Shown: positions 25,110-35,683, counted from the stretch's first letter. The stretch is DNA of 64,000 bases from Lachnospiraceae bacterium (GCA_024682075.1 JAIKZQ010000006.1:1-64000); one strand, 5' to 3'. Numbers and translations: made by a program. Notes: generated from the letters alone by a model not told the origin.

Positions 25110-26728
25110 AGCTTTCATTAGAAGGTATCAGTGACAGGAACGCATGGGAGAGCAAGGGATATCACCTTCCTTCTTTTGATGTATCAGAGGTAAGAAAAAA
25201 TACCGATGAAGCTCCCAGGTGGGTGCATTTCGGTGCAGGCAACATTTTCAGGGCATATCATGCAAGACTTGCACAGGAACTTATCGAAAAAGGAAGCCTT
25301 GATTCCGGCATCATAGTTGCCGAGGGCTTTGATTATGAGATCATCGACAAGGCATACAAGCCCTTTGACGATCTCTCGATCCTTGCGATACTTAAGTCGG
25401 ACGGAAAAGTGGAGAAGCAGGTCCTTGCATCTGTTTCCAAATCCGTAAAGCTCGACACCGCTGTGAAGGATGATTATTCATATCTTAAGAAGGCATTTGA
25501 GAACAAGTCCCTTCAGCTTGCTACATTTACCATAACCGAGAAGGGATACAGCCTTAAGGGGGCGGACGGATCCTTTACCAAAGCAGTTTCCGAGGATATG
25601 TCAAAAGGTCCTTCCAAGCCTGTAAGCTACATCGGAAAAGTTGCAGCACTTCTTTATGCCAGATATTCGGCAGGAGGTGCTCCGATCGCAATGGTCAGCA
25701 CCGACAACTGCTCACATAACGGAGAAAAGCTCTTTGCCGCAATTCATGAATTCGCAGCAAAGTGGACTGAGAACGGTGTCGCAGACAAGGGATTTCTTGC
25801 ATATGTAGAGAATCCTGAGTCCGTATCGTTCCCCTGGTCAATGATAGATAAGATAACTCCCCGTCCCGACGATTCCGTGAAGGACATGATCGCAGCGGAC
25901 GGCGTTGAGGATCCGGAGCCCGTCATAACCGGATTCCATACATATGTTGCTCCTTTTGTTAATGCTGAGGAGAGTGAGTACCTTGTCATAGAAGATGATT
26001 TCCCGAACGGAAGACCGGCACTTGAGGAAGCCGGTGTAATCTTCACTGACAGGGATACAGTAAATAATGTCGAGAGGATGAAGGTCACAACATGTCTCAA
26101 TCCTCTTCATACTTCACTTGCCGTTTACGGATGTCTCCTTGGTTTCGACAGGATATCCGCTGAAATGAATGACGAGGATCTTCTTAAGCTCGTCAATACC
26201 GTAGGCTACAAGGAAGGGCTTCCCGTTGTCACTGATCCCGGAGTCATCTCACCCGAGAGCTTCATTGACACTGTTGTCGGAAAGAGACTTCCCAATCCTT
26301 TCATGCCCGATACCCCTCAGAGGATCGCATGCGATACTTCGCAGAAGATACCCATCAGATTCGGTGAGACCATCAAGAGCTACATCGCCGATCCTTCAAA
26401 GGATGTTTCAAGCCTTAATGCGATCCCGCTTGTTCTTGCCGGCTGGCTCAGATATGCAAAAGGCATAAATGATAAGGGCGATGCTTTCGAATGCAGTCCC
26501 GATCCCATGCTTGCAGGCATTCAGGATAAGCTTCAGAGCCTTGAATTCGGCAGCACTCTTGATGCTGAAAAAGTAAGAGAGGTACTGCTTCCCATTCTTA
26601 AGGATGAGACCGTTTTTGCGACCGATCTTGAAAAAGCAGGCCTTTCAGACAAGGTCATCGATTATTTCATCAAGCTGATGTCAGGCGCGGGATCCGTGAG
26701 AAAAACACTTCACGACGCACTTTCCTGA
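25106..26728 (+). CDS. uxuB: Fructuronate reductase (D-mannonate oxidoreductase)
   Basis: 540-aa member of the polyol/mannitol dehydrogenase family, reducing D-fructuronate to D-mannonate with NADH. Visible family blocks: VHFGAGNIFRAYHARL near the N-terminus (nucleotide binding), MVSTDNCSHNGEKL and RMKVTTCLNPLHTSLAVYG, typical of this family. Translationally coupled to uxuA through an ATGA overlap. No uronate isomerase (uxaC) lies in the window, so it must be elsewhere. The acetylesterase gene follows 39 bases later without a terminator. Confidence 0.92.
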   Translation: MKLSLEGISDRNAWESKGYHLPSFDVSEVRKNTDEAPRWVHFGAGNIFRAYHARLAQELIEKGSLDSGIIVAEGFDYEIIDKAYKPFDDLSILAILKSDGKVEKQVLASVSKSVKLDTAVKDDYSYLKKAFENKSLQLATFTITEKGYSLKGADGSFTKAVSEDMSKGPSKPVSYIGKVAALLYARYSAGGAPIAMVSTDNCSHNGEKLFAAIHEFAAKWTENGVADKGFLAYVENPESVSFPWSMIDKITPRPDDSVKDMIAADGVEDPEPVITGFHTYVAPFVNAEESEYLVIEDDFPNGRPALEEAGVIFTDRDTVNNVERMKVTTCLNPLHTSLAVYGCLLGFDRISAEMNDEDLLKLVNTVGYKEGLPVVTDPGVISPESFIDTVVGKRLPNPFMPDTPQRIACDTSQKIPIRFGETIKSYIADPSKDVSSLNAIPLVLAGWLRYAKGINDKGDAFECSPDPMLAGIQDKLQSLEFGSTLDAEKVREVLLPILKDETVFATDLEKAGLSDKVIDYFIKLMSGAGSVRKTLHDALS

Positions 26729-26767
26729 TCCGCTCTTAAGACAGGTTTGATTTTCCGGGGGACCGAT

Positions 26768-28777
26768 ATGAGTGAATTAAAGCTTCCAAGACTGCTTAGT
26801 GACGGTGCTGTTTTTCAGCATGACAAGCCCATTCATGTGTGGGGCTGGGATGAACCCGGACTTCAGATTGAATGTGAGCTTTCGGCACGCAGGCAGATTG
26901 GGGATTCCATTGAAGAAACCGATCATAAGGTAACTTGCAGAGTTTTGGATGACGGAAGTTTTTCCGCACATCTTCCTGCATTTGAGTCCGGAACCTCTTT
27001 TACTCTTAAGGTAAGCGATGAGAAGGGCAGCAGCATTACCGTTAACGATCTTGTGTGCGGAGCTGTATGGTTTGCTACCGGACAGTCCAACATGGATCTT
27101 ACCTTTGAAAGATTAAAGGATAATTATCCCGAGGTGATCCGCGATTCGGAGAATTCTCTAATCAGATGTTTTGACATCACTTCGGATACGGAGTATTCGG
27201 GACCTTTGGATGATCCCAGGACTGGTGAATGGAAGTGTGCAAAGCCTGAGAACATGTATGGGTTTTCGGGAACCTGTTATTTTTTTGCAAAGCGCGTCCA
27301 TGACACTCTCGGCATTCCCGTAGGCATGGTCCATGCAAGCCTCGGAGGATCACATATCTCCTCGTGGATGGATAAGGAAATGCTCGCAGACTACCCTGAG
27401 CTGATCGAGGAGTCCTTAAAATACGGTGATCCTGCGTTCAGGGAAAGCGTGATAAAAAATAACGAGAAGGTTTCTTCGGAGTGGACCGCAGGGTGTGAAA
27501 AAGCTGACCTTGGAAGAGAAGGAAACTGGAAGGACGGCATTCCTTCGGAGGGAAGCTTTGAAATGAATCTTCCGACCTTTTTCTCCGATGCGGGACTTAA
27601 GGACTTTGTCGGAACCGTCTGGCTTCAGAAGAAATTCAATGCAGGTGAGATGTTCGCAGGAAAGGCTGCAAAGCTCTGGCTCGGAACCATTACGGATACC
27701 GATGAGGCATATGTTAACGGAACCTTTGTCGGGACGATCGGTTATCAGTATCCTCCCAGAAAATATCCGATTCCCGAAGGCGTGATCCGTGAAGGCGAAA
27801 ATATCGTTGTTCTCAGGGTCAGGGTTGACGGCGGATTCGGAAGAGTCACTCCCGGAAAGCGTCTCATGATATTTAATGATGAGTGCAAGGCGGATCCATG
27901 GAGTAATGAACTTCCCGAAGGTGCGATAGATCTTAGCGGAAAGTGGGATTGCATCATCGGATGTACAATGGATGAAAAAGCTCCGGCAACAGATCCTCTC
28001 AACTGGCACCCCATGGGGCTTTTCAATGCAATGACTGCTCCTTGTACTCCTTATCCGGTCGAAGGCATCTTATGGTATCAGGGTGAATCGGATGCATTCA
28101 TGACGGATGAATATGTTGAGTTTACAAAGCTTCAGGTTGATGGCTACCGCAGACTCTGGGGTGATGAGAATATTCCGTATATACTTGCACAGCTCCCTAA
28201 CTTCACTGACGGCTTTGCTCCTTCGGCAATCGATGAACACGGATGGAATGATTTCAGGGAGGCTCAGAAGAAGATCACCGAAGCAGTTCCCGGAACCTAT
28301 ATGTCGGTAAACATGGATGCCGGAGAGGACAATGATCTCCACCCTATGAACAAGCTGAGTGTCGGTACGAGACTCGCGGACATTGCACTTGATGTCGTAT
28401 ATCCCGGATCGATAAAATGCCCTTCGCAGGGACCTTTTGTAAGTGAAGTAACATGCAGCAAAACAGACGACGGATATGAGATAGTCCTTACACTGGATAA
28501 TGTCGGAGACGGTGCTGAGGCTTTTTCTCCGGATGAGAAGAAACGCGGTGCGATAAGGGATTTCTCGGTTGCGAGCGGCGAAAAGATCACTCCCGTCACT
28601 GCCGGGCTTATGGATGACAGACATGTCAGGATCATGTATCAGTCGGACGAAAAGCCTGAGGCTGTAAGGTATCTTCAGAGAAACACTTACATAGGTGAGA
28701 TGATCTACAACACTTTTTCGGAATCCGGTGAAAAGAAGATCTGCAAGCTTATGGCTCCTTTCATCAGGAAGATCTGA
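26768..28777 (+). CDS. Sialate O-acetylesterase-like carbohydrate esterase
   Basis: 669-aa SASA-type esterase. The catalytic serine lies in FATGQSNMDL and the His in DLHPMNK near residue 530; a jelly-roll-like insert (residues about 240-390) resembles a GH2-type sugar-binding domain. There is no signal peptide, so it acts in the cytoplasm. In this hexuronate context it most likely removes acetyl groups from imported pectin or xylan oligosaccharides rather than sialic acid; that substrate is inference. GGGGGACCGAT gives the ribosome site for ATG 26768. Third gene of the uxuAB transcript. Confidence 0.85.
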   Translation: MSELKLPRLLSDGAVFQHDKPIHVWGWDEPGLQIECELSARRQIGDSIEETDHKVTCRVLDDGSFSAHLPAFESGTSFTLKVSDEKGSSITVNDLVCGAVWFATGQSNMDLTFERLKDNYPEVIRDSENSLIRCFDITSDTEYSGPLDDPRTGEWKCAKPENMYGFSGTCYFFAKRVHDTLGIPVGMVHASLGGSHISSWMDKEMLADYPELIEESLKYGDPAFRESVIKNNEKVSSEWTAGCEKADLGREGNWKDGIPSEGSFEMNLPTFFSDAGLKDFVGTVWLQKKFNAGEMFAGKAAKLWLGTITDTDEAYVNGTFVGTIGYQYPPRKYPIPEGVIREGENIVVLRVRVDGGFGRVTPGKRLMIFNDECKADPWSNELPEGAIDLSGKWDCIIGCTMDEKAPATDPLNWHPMGLFNAMTAPCTPYPVEGILWYQGESDAFMTDEYVEFTKLQVDGYRRLWGDENIPYILAQLPNFTDGFAPSAIDEHGWNDFREAQKKITEAVPGTYMSVNMDAGEDNDLHPMNKLSVGTRLADIALDVVYPGSIKCPSQGPFVSEVTCSKTDDGYEIVLTLDNVGDGAEAFSPDEKKRGAIRDFSVASGEKITPVTAGLMDDRHVRIMYQSDEKPEAVRYLQRNTYIGEMIYNTFSESGEKKICKLMAPFIRKI

Positions 28778-28835
28778 ATTTTTGATCCGATCCGAAAATT
28801 TAGTATTGATTTAACCTGAGAGATTATTTAACTTT

Positions 28836-28870
28836 AAATCACGGGACCTTTTCCGGCCCCGTGATTTCTT
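28836..28870 (+). terminator. Intrinsic terminator
   Basis: Stem AAATCACGGG/CCCGTGATTT with inner CC/GG pairs and one A-C mismatch, then TTTCTTT. It ends the uxu operon. Confidence 0.85.
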
Positions 28871-28901
28871 TATACACTGACTGCTTATAACCGGAGTGAA
28901 C

Positions 28902-31900
28902 ATGAGATATTTATTTAATAAAGGGTGGAAGTTCTTAGAGACCGATGTAAATACCGAATATGATGAAGCCATGGGAAAGGACGCGGAATTTGGGCCTGTT
29001 CAGATACCTCATGACTGGCTTATATATGATTCCACGGATCTGTACAGGACCGGAAGAGGATGGTATATCAGGGAACTCATTCTGGATGAGGTGAAGGGAA
29101 GATATTTCCTTGAGTTCGATGGCGTGTACATGGACAGCGTCATATATGTGAACGGACAAAAGGCATTCGAGTGGAAATACGGATATTCCGCATTTGACTG
29201 TGAGGTGACGGAGTTTCTTCATGAAGGAGTTAATCTTATCACCGTGAGCGTTACGCATATCTCACCCAACAGCAGGTGGTATTCGGGTGCCGGCATTTAC
29301 AGGAATGTATATATCAGGAATACGGATGCGACATACATCGCAAAAGACGGCGTGTATGTATCTTCGCGCATGGAAAACGGAAAGAGGATACTGCATTTTG
29401 AGACCGAAGTGTGCGGAGATAATGCGGATGATGCGATGGTCACATATGAAGTGAGTGATGCTGAGGGAAATGTCGTCTCGCTTCAAAGGATCACGGATGA
29501 GGATTACGTGATCGAAGATGAACATCTGTGGGATATCAGCAATCCGTATCTGTATACCCTTAAGGTGTTCATGAATGCAGGCGGAGACACAGATGAGGAA
29601 ACGATTCGTTTCGGGATCCGTGACATAGCATTTACTCCCGAAGAGGGATTCCTCTTAAACGGCCGCAGGCTGAAGCTTAACGGTGTATGCGAACATCACG
29701 ATCTCGGCGCACTCGGAGCCGCATTCAATAAATGTGCAATGAGAAGAAAGTTTACGATGCTGAGAAGCATGGGGGTGAACGCCCTCCGCACATCACATAA
29801 CATGCCTGCTCCCGAGGTGCTTGAGCTTGCGGATGAGATGGGCTTTGTCGTGATGAGTGAAGCGTTTGACATGTGGTACAGGCCCAAGACCGAATATGAC
29901 TATGCAAGATTTTTCAGGGAATGGCATGAGAGGGATATCAGAAGCTGGGTAAGACAGGACAGGAATCATCCCTCGGTCATAATGTGGAGCATAGGAAACG
30001 AGATCTATGACGTCCATGCGGACAGTGATGCGCCGCAGACGGTTGAGCATCTGATGGCTGAAGTGTACAGACACGATCCGTATAAGAACGGCGTGTGTAC
30101 TTTCGCATCGAATTATCTTGCCTGGGAGGGCGGGCAGAAATGTGCCGATGTCCTTAAGCTTGCGGGATATAACTATGCGGAGAATCTCTACAGGGAGCAC
30201 CATGAGGCTCATCCGGACTGGATCATCTACGGAAGTGAGACGGAGTCGCTTGTGAACAGCAGAGGAGTATATAAGTTCCCTCTTTCGGTGACAAGGCTTT
30301 CGGATGTGGATGAGCAGTGTTCGTCACTTGGAAACTGCAATACAAGCTGGGGTGCAAAGAGTGTGGAGGCCTGCATATGTCTTGACAGGGATACTGAATT
30401 CTCGGCAGGACAGTTCCTGTGGACCGGATTCGATTATATCGGTGAGCCCACGCCTTATCATACCAAGAATTCATATTTCGGAAATATCGACACGGCAGGT
30501 TTCCCCAAGGATTATTACTATGTCTTCAGGTCCGCATGGACCGATCCTGCAGCAGATCCTATGGTACACATATTCCCTTACTGGGATTTCAACAAGGGAC
30601 AGATCATCGATGTCAGAGTGTGTTCCAACGAGGATGAAGTGGAGCTGTTCTTAAACGGAAAGAGTCTCGGAAGACAGACGCTGACACATGCACCCGGATC
30701 CGGAGACCACATCATCGCGGATTACAGCATCCCTTATGAAGAAGGGGAACTCGAGGCTGTTGCATATGATAAGGCCGGAAAAGTAAGTGCAAGGGATGTC
30801 ATATGTTCATTCGGTGACAGTTCATCACTTGAGATAGATACCGATACCGAGATCATGCGTGCGGGAAGCGAAGATCTGATCTTTGCGGAGATATCGGTCC
30901 TCGATGAAAACGGCAATCCTGTAATGAATGCATGTGACAGAGTAAGTGTAGAAGTGACGGGAGCGGGAAGACTGGTCGGACTTGATAACGGAGACAGCAC
31001 CGATGAAGACTCTTACAAGGCGGTCAGCAGAAGGCTTTTTAACGGAAAACTCCTTGCAATCATAGCTCCTTCGGACAAACCGGGTGATGCGATATTAAAG
31101 GTTTCTTCGGAAGGACTCATGGACTGCGAAGTCACTCTTAAATGTATCGAAGATGAAAGTGCTTCGGAGCAAGGCTTGAACGGATCTCCTTTTGACAAAG
31201 GCACAGATCTTTATCTTGAAGAGAATTCCGTTCGCAAGACAAATCTCGGCTCAGACATTGAGATACCGGTCAGAAAACTTGAGATCAGCTTCGGCACACG
31301 CAGGCTGACTCCCGATAATAAGGAGATAACCGTAAAGGTCGGCATCTGTCCTGAAAATGCAAGTGACAGGGAGATCCTTTACAGTGCAGTGTCCGACAAA
31401 GGTGTTCCGGTCAACTTCGTGAAACTTTATCCCGGTGACGGTGAAGTGAAGATTGAAGCGCTCGGCGACGGTGATTTCAGATTAAGATGCATGTCTCGCT
31501 CCGGAAGCAGATCCGTGAGAGTGATCTCGGAACTCGAATTCAGCGTATCGGGCATAGGACCTGCATTCCTTGATCCTTATGATTTTGTCTACGGAAGCGC
31601 ATATACATATTCCGAGGGTGAGATTGGTGCGGGCAATGAAATGGGATTTGCTTCCGACAGGAATGCAAGAAGCGTCGCCGGATTTGAAAACATTGATTTC
31701 GGTGAGGCGGGATCGGATGAGATCACAATGCCGATATTCACCCTGAATTCCGATGCCTATCCTTTCAAGGTATATGACGGCATACCGGGACAGGGCGGAA
31801 ATGTGATCGGTGAATTCGTATATCAGAAGCCTTCGATATGGAATACATATCAGCCTGATACCTGGAAGCTCGAAAAGCCTTTGAAAGGTATCTGCAATCT

Positions 31901-32321
31901 GTATTTTGAGTTCAGTGACAAAATGCATGTGAAAGGATTTTCGTTCAAGGCAAGCGAGAAAGCATTCATGCAGCTTGATGCCGCAGCCGCGGATGAGATC
32001 TATGGCGATGATTTCAGGATCGAAGGAAGAAGCGTGCTTGGCATAGGAAATAATGTCTCGATCGAATTTGCCGGAATGGATTTTGGTGATGAAGGCACAT
32101 CGAAACTTACCGTCAGGGGACGCGCTCCAAAGGACGACAATACCATTCATGTTCGCTTTGCAGGTGATGCGGGAGAGGTGAAGAACATCATAGAGTTCAG
32201 ACTCTCCGATGAGATGAATGAGCAGACTTTTGAATTCGATAAGATAACCGGAAAGCAGAACGTCACATTTGTGTTCCTGCCCGGAAGCTGCTTTGATTTC
32301 GAAAGCTTCAAATTCTCATGA
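28902..32321 (+). CDS. GH2 beta-galactosidase-type glycosidase
   Basis: 1139-aa GH2 enzyme: N-terminal sugar-binding jelly roll, immunoglobulin-like domain, TIM barrel (about residues 260-560) with acid/base Glu in IMWSIGNEIYD and nucleophile Glu in IIYGSETESL, then a DUF4982-like domain and two C-terminal carbohydrate-binding-like repeats, each opening with a GFENIDFG or GMDFGDEG type block. No signal peptide, so cytoplasmic. It would release terminal beta-galactose or beta-glucuronate from oligosaccharides; by eye beta-galactosidase is favoured. CCGGAG five bases before ATG 28902 supports this start. Confidence 0.9.
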   Translation: MRYLFNKGWKFLETDVNTEYDEAMGKDAEFGPVQIPHDWLIYDSTDLYRTGRGWYIRELILDEVKGRYFLEFDGVYMDSVIYVNGQKAFEWKYGYSAFDCEVTEFLHEGVNLITVSVTHISPNSRWYSGAGIYRNVYIRNTDATYIAKDGVYVSSRMENGKRILHFETEVCGDNADDAMVTYEVSDAEGNVVSLQRITDEDYVIEDEHLWDISNPYLYTLKVFMNAGGDTDEETIRFGIRDIAFTPEEGFLLNGRRLKLNGVCEHHDLGALGAAFNKCAMRRKFTMLRSMGVNALRTSHNMPAPEVLELADEMGFVVMSEAFDMWYRPKTEYDYARFFREWHERDIRSWVRQDRNHPSVIMWSIGNEIYDVHADSDAPQTVEHLMAEVYRHDPYKNGVCTFASNYLAWEGGQKCADVLKLAGYNYAENLYREHHEAHPDWIIYGSETESLVNSRGVYKFPLSVTRLSDVDEQCSSLGNCNTSWGAKSVEACICLDRDTEFSAGQFLWTGFDYIGEPTPYHTKNSYFGNIDTAGFPKDYYYVFRSAWTDPAADPMVHIFPYWDFNKGQIIDVRVCSNEDEVELFLNGKSLGRQTLTHAPGSGDHIIADYSIPYEEGELEAVAYDKAGKVSARDVICSFGDSSSLEIDTDTEIMRAGSEDLIFAEISVLDENGNPVMNACDRVSVEVTGAGRLVGLDNGDSTDEDSYKAVSRRLFNGKLLAIIAPSDKPGDAILKVSSEGLMDCEVTLKCIEDESASEQGLNGSPFDKGTDLYLEENSVRKTNLGSDIEIPVRKLEISFGTRRLTPDNKEITVKVGICPENASDREILYSAVSDKGVPVNFVKLYPGDGEVKIEALGDGDFRLRCMSRSGSRSVRVISELEFSVSGIGPAFLDPYDFVYGSAYTYSEGEIGAGNEMGFASDRNARSVAGFENIDFGEAGSDEITMPIFTLNSDAYPFKVYDGIPGQGGNVIGEFVYQKPSIWNTYQPDTWKLEKPLKGICNLYFEFSDKMHVKGFSFKASEKAFMQLDAAAADEIYGDDFRIEGRSVLGIGNNVSIEFAGMDFGDEGTSKLTVRGRAPKDDNTIHVRFAGDAGEVKNIIEFRLSDEMNEQTFEFDKITGKQNVTFVFLPGSCFDFESFKFS

Positions 32322-32347
32322 CCTAAGGCAAAACAGGGCACGATAAA

Positions 32348-32402
32348 GGGGATGGCTCTGCTGTTTTATCATCATTGAAACAGCAGGACCATCCCCTGTT
32401 TT
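32348..32402. terminator. Long bidirectional terminator
   Basis: 19-bp stem (32348-32366 with 32378-32396, two mismatches) with an 11-base loop and T-rich flank, between the convergent GH2 and AraC genes. Confidence 0.82.
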
Positions 32403-32432
32403 ATTCACTTGATTTCGGCCTCCGTTTTCACA

Positions 32433-33332
32433 TCACTCGTTTTCTATTGGAGCAAGTGCGGGCTTGGGAGTATAACGTCTGTTCATCTTACGGTATTCTG
32501 ACGGAGTACAGTTCTTGTAGGATTTGAAGACTCTGTTGAAAGTCGACAGCGACTTGAATCCGGACTGAAGCGCAACATCGAGGATCGAAAGATCGGGCTG
32601 GTTCAGATACATCTCCGCAAGAAGTATTCTCTTCTGAGTCAGGTATTCGTAACATGACACATGTGCGAATTCCTTGAAGAGACGTGCAAAGTGAAATCTT
32701 GAAAAACCTGCCATCTCGGCAAGCGCATCCATGTCGATGTCTTCAGTGCAATGCTCTGAGATATAATTGCACACATCCATGAATCTTCCGATGTATTCCT
32801 TGTTCTTCGCAGATGACCTTCCGTGCTGGGGAACTCTTTCTTCCATGCAGCTTCTTCCCACATCCACCATAAAGCGGATCAGGAGAGAATAGATCGCAGC
32901 ACCGGCATAGGGCTGCATGCCTTCGTATTCTTTCTGAGTCTGATCAAGATAATACTTAAGCCTGTCCGAAAGCTCGGGGTTCTCGGACTTTCTTATGATT
33001 ATGCATTCGCCCAGAGAGTGAAGAAGGCTGTTAAGGGAAGTGACATTTCCTATCAGGTTGTAGTCGAACATGATTATCAGTCTCTTGCCGTTTTCGGGGG
33101 CGTAGAGCCTGTGCAGGGTACCTGACATAATGACCGCGACATCTCCGGGACTGATGACGAATTTATCGGTTCCGACCTCGACAGTATAGTCATTTTCGGT
33201 GGGGGCGATTATCTCTGTGGCAGTGTGCCAGTGAAGCGGATAATCCTCGGCAATATCGTTGTGATAAAGCCTGACACCCTGAATCTCTTCGTATTTTACG
33301 GTCTCACGGCCGTGTTCCAATACAGGGAGCAT
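32433..33332 (-). CDS. AraC-family transcriptional regulator
   Basis: 299-aa regulator with an N-terminal cupin sugar-binding domain (LHWHTATEIIAP, DVAVIMSGTLHRL) and a C-terminal pair of helix-turn-helix motifs (MDALAEMAGFSRFHFARLFK; LDVALQSGFKSLSTFNRVFK), ending CTPSEYRK. AGAGAGG five bases before the ATG at 33332 is better than an upstream TTG. It is divergent from the GH3 gene and convergent with GH2, so it likely activates the hemicellulose/pectin genes in response to a sugar. Repeated ACTAATCC boxes beside its start are candidate binding sites. Confidence 0.9.
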   Translation of the reverse strand: MLPVLEHGRETVKYEEIQGVRLYHNDIAEDYPLHWHTATEIIAPTENDYTVEVGTDKFVISPGDVAVIMSGTLHRLYAPENGKRLIIMFDYNLIGNVTSLNSLLHSLGECIIIRKSENPELSDRLKYYLDQTQKEYEGMQPYAGAAIYSLLIRFMVDVGRSCMEERVPQHGRSSAKNKEYIGRFMDVCNYISEHCTEDIDMDALAEMAGFSRFHFARLFKEFAHVSCYEYLTQKRILLAEMYLNQPDLSILDVALQSGFKSLSTFNRVFKSYKNCTPSEYRKMNRRYTPKPALAPIENE

Positions 33333-33361
33333 GTGAACCTCTCTCTTCTTGATATTCAATA

Positions 33362-33428
33362 AAAACTAATCCTTTATGATTTTAATTCTAATTTCAAAAA
33401 ATTAAAAGCAAAATGTGAAAACTAATCC
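33362..33428. promoter_or_regulatory. Direct repeats between AraC and GH3 genes
   Basis: AAAACTAATCC occurs at 33362-33372 and 33418-33428 in the same orientation, 56 bases apart. A near copy, AATACTAATCC, lies after the GH3 stop (35670-35680). Direct repeats are typical of AraC-family sites. The 33333-33524 gap is otherwise AT-rich with no gene. Confidence 0.45.
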
Positions 33429-33524
33429 GCAAAAATACGTTAGATTTAAATATTTGGAAAACTATACGATGAAAACGTATTCACAGTAAATGCGTTTTTG
33501 CATGCAACCGTCAAGGAGAAATGT

Positions 33525-35654
33525 ATGGATCTTGTTAAGAATGAAGCAAAGATCGCTGAGTATCGTAAAAGAGCAAAAGAACTTGTTTCTAAAATGACTC
33601 TTGAGGAGAAGGTGTCACAGACTCTCAATCACGCTCCCGCAATCGAACATCTCGGCATCAAGGCATACGACTGGTGGAATGAGGCACTTCACGGAGTTGC
33701 AAGAGCAGGCACGGCCACGGTGTTTCCTCAGGCCATCGGACTTGCTGCGGCATTTGATGAAGACCTCATGGAAGAACTGGGCGATGTGGTCTCTACCGAG
33801 GCACGTGCCAAGTTCAACATTCAGCAGAAGTTTTCCGACACGGATATTTACAAGGGCCTTACTTTCTGGGCTCCCAATGTAAACATATTCCGCGATCCCA
33901 GGTGGGGAAGAGGACAGGAGACTTACGGAGAGGATCCTTATCTTACTTCCAGGCTCGGAGTCAGATATGTAAAGGGTCTTCAGGGACATGATGAAGATCA
34001 TATGAAGACTGCGGCATGTGCCAAGCATTTTGCGGTTCACTCCGGTCCCGAGCCCGAGAGGCATCATTTCAATGCCGTTGCATCGGTTCAGGACATGAGG
34101 GAGACTTATCTTCCCGCTTTCAAGGCATGCGTTCAGGAAGCAAATGTTGAGACCGTAATGGGAGCTTATAACCGCACAAACGGTGAGCCTTGCTGCGGAT
34201 CCAAGACTCTTCTTAAGGATATCCTCAGAGATGAATGGGGATTCGGAGGACATGTTGTTTCCGACTGCTGGGCGATCAGGGATTTCCACACCGGACACAT
34301 GGTAACTTCGGATGAGGTTGAATCTGTAAGCCTTGCAATGAACAACGGATGCGATCTTAACTGCGGCGATCTTTTCGTATACCTTAAGGATGCCGTAGAA
34401 CAGGGCAAGGTAGAAGAATCCAGACTTGATGAAGCTTTAGTCAATCTCTTCACCACAAGGATGAAGCTTGGAATGATGGACGGCGAGAAGACTGCTTTTG
34501 ACGGCATCACTATGGATGAGGTCGACAGCAAAGAGCACAGACAGCTCAATCTCGATACATCAGCCAAAAGCCTCGTACTTCTTAAGAATGACGGAATACT
34601 TCCTCTCGACAAGAGTAAGATAAAGACCGTCGGTGTCATCGGCCCCAATGCCGATTCGAGACGTGCTCTTGTAGGAAACTATGAAGGAACCGCATCGAGG
34701 TATGTGACTGTCCTGGAAGGACTCGAGGATTATCTCGGTGATGATGTCAGGATCAGATATTCTGAAGGATGCGATCTTGTAAAAGACAGAGTAAGCGGTC
34801 TCTCAAAGGGTGATGACAGGATCTCCGAAGTAAAGAGCGTCTGTGAGGACAGCGATGTGATCTTCGTCGTGCTCGGACTTGATGCAGGCATCGAGGGAGA
34901 AGAGGGCGATGCGGGAAATGAATTCGCCAGCGGAGACAAGATAGACCTTAAGCTTCCCGGACTCCAGGGAGAGATGCTTGAAACTGCAGCGGCAAGCGGC
35001 AAGCCCGTAATCCTTCTCCTGCTCGTCGGAAGTGCTCTTGCCGTAGATGACAGCAAGATAAATGCCCTGATCCAGTGCTGGTATCCCGGTGCAATGGGCG
35101 GAAGAGCGATCGCGGAGACTGTATTCGGTGACAGGAACTTTGAAGGAAAACTTCCGGTGACATTCTACAAGAGCACCGAAGAACTTCCCGATTTTACCGA
35201 TTATGCGATGAAGGGCAGGACATACAGGTACATGACCGGTGATGCCCTCTATCCTTTCGGATACGGACTTTCTTACACGACATATGATTATGCGAATGTG
35301 AAGGCTGACAAGAATGTTCTCGACGATGAGGGCATCACTGTAAGTTTTGATGTCACCAACACCGGTAAAGTCGCCGGAAGAGAGACCGTTCAGATCTATG
35401 TTAAGTCGTGCGGAGTCGAGAATGCTCCCAAATATCAGCTCAAGGCATTCCGGAAGGTTGCGCTTAAGGCAGGCGAGACCGCCAAAGTATCCGTTACCCT
35501 TTCGAAAGAAAGCTTCGGACTTTTCGATACCGACGGAAAGTTCGTGATCCCCTCGGGCAAGGCTACGGTGTATGTGGGCGGACAGCAGCCCGATGCAAGA
35601 AGTGAAGAGCTCCTTGGCAGAAAAACAGCTGCTTTTGAGATTGAACTTCCCTGA
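33525..35654 (+). CDS. GH3 glycosidase, beta-xylosidase-like
   Basis: 709-aa family 3 enzyme without a signal peptide. The N-terminal barrel has FWAPNVNIFRDPRWGRGQE, CAKHFAVHSGPE and the nucleophile Asp in VVSDCWAIRDF; the C-terminal domain has GPNADS and GEEGD, and a fibronectin III-like domain closes the protein. The SDCxAI form and the DPRWGRGQETYGEDP block are typical of beta-xylosidase/alpha-arabinofuranosidase members rather than beta-glucosidases. It should trim xylo-oligosaccharides in the cytoplasm. AAGGAG six bases before ATG 33525 decides the start. Likely controlled by the divergent AraC regulator. Confidence 0.9.
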   Translation: MDLVKNEAKIAEYRKRAKELVSKMTLEEKVSQTLNHAPAIEHLGIKAYDWWNEALHGVARAGTATVFPQAIGLAAAFDEDLMEELGDVVSTEARAKFNIQQKFSDTDIYKGLTFWAPNVNIFRDPRWGRGQETYGEDPYLTSRLGVRYVKGLQGHDEDHMKTAACAKHFAVHSGPEPERHHFNAVASVQDMRETYLPAFKACVQEANVETVMGAYNRTNGEPCCGSKTLLKDILRDEWGFGGHVVSDCWAIRDFHTGHMVTSDEVESVSLAMNNGCDLNCGDLFVYLKDAVEQGKVEESRLDEALVNLFTTRMKLGMMDGEKTAFDGITMDEVDSKEHRQLNLDTSAKSLVLLKNDGILPLDKSKIKTVGVIGPNADSRRALVGNYEGTASRYVTVLEGLEDYLGDDVRIRYSEGCDLVKDRVSGLSKGDDRISEVKSVCEDSDVIFVVLGLDAGIEGEEGDAGNEFASGDKIDLKLPGLQGEMLETAAASGKPVILLLLVGSALAVDDSKINALIQCWYPGAMGGRAIAETVFGDRNFEGKLPVTFYKSTEELPDFTDYAMKGRTYRYMTGDALYPFGYGLSYTTYDYANVKADKNVLDDEGITVSFDVTNTGKVAGRETVQIYVKSCGVENAPKYQLKAFRKVALKAGETAKVSVTLSKESFGLFDTDGKFVIPSGKATVYVGGQQPDARSEELLGRKTAAFEIELP

Positions 35655-35683
35655 TGAAGGGATTCAATAAATACTAATCCTCG

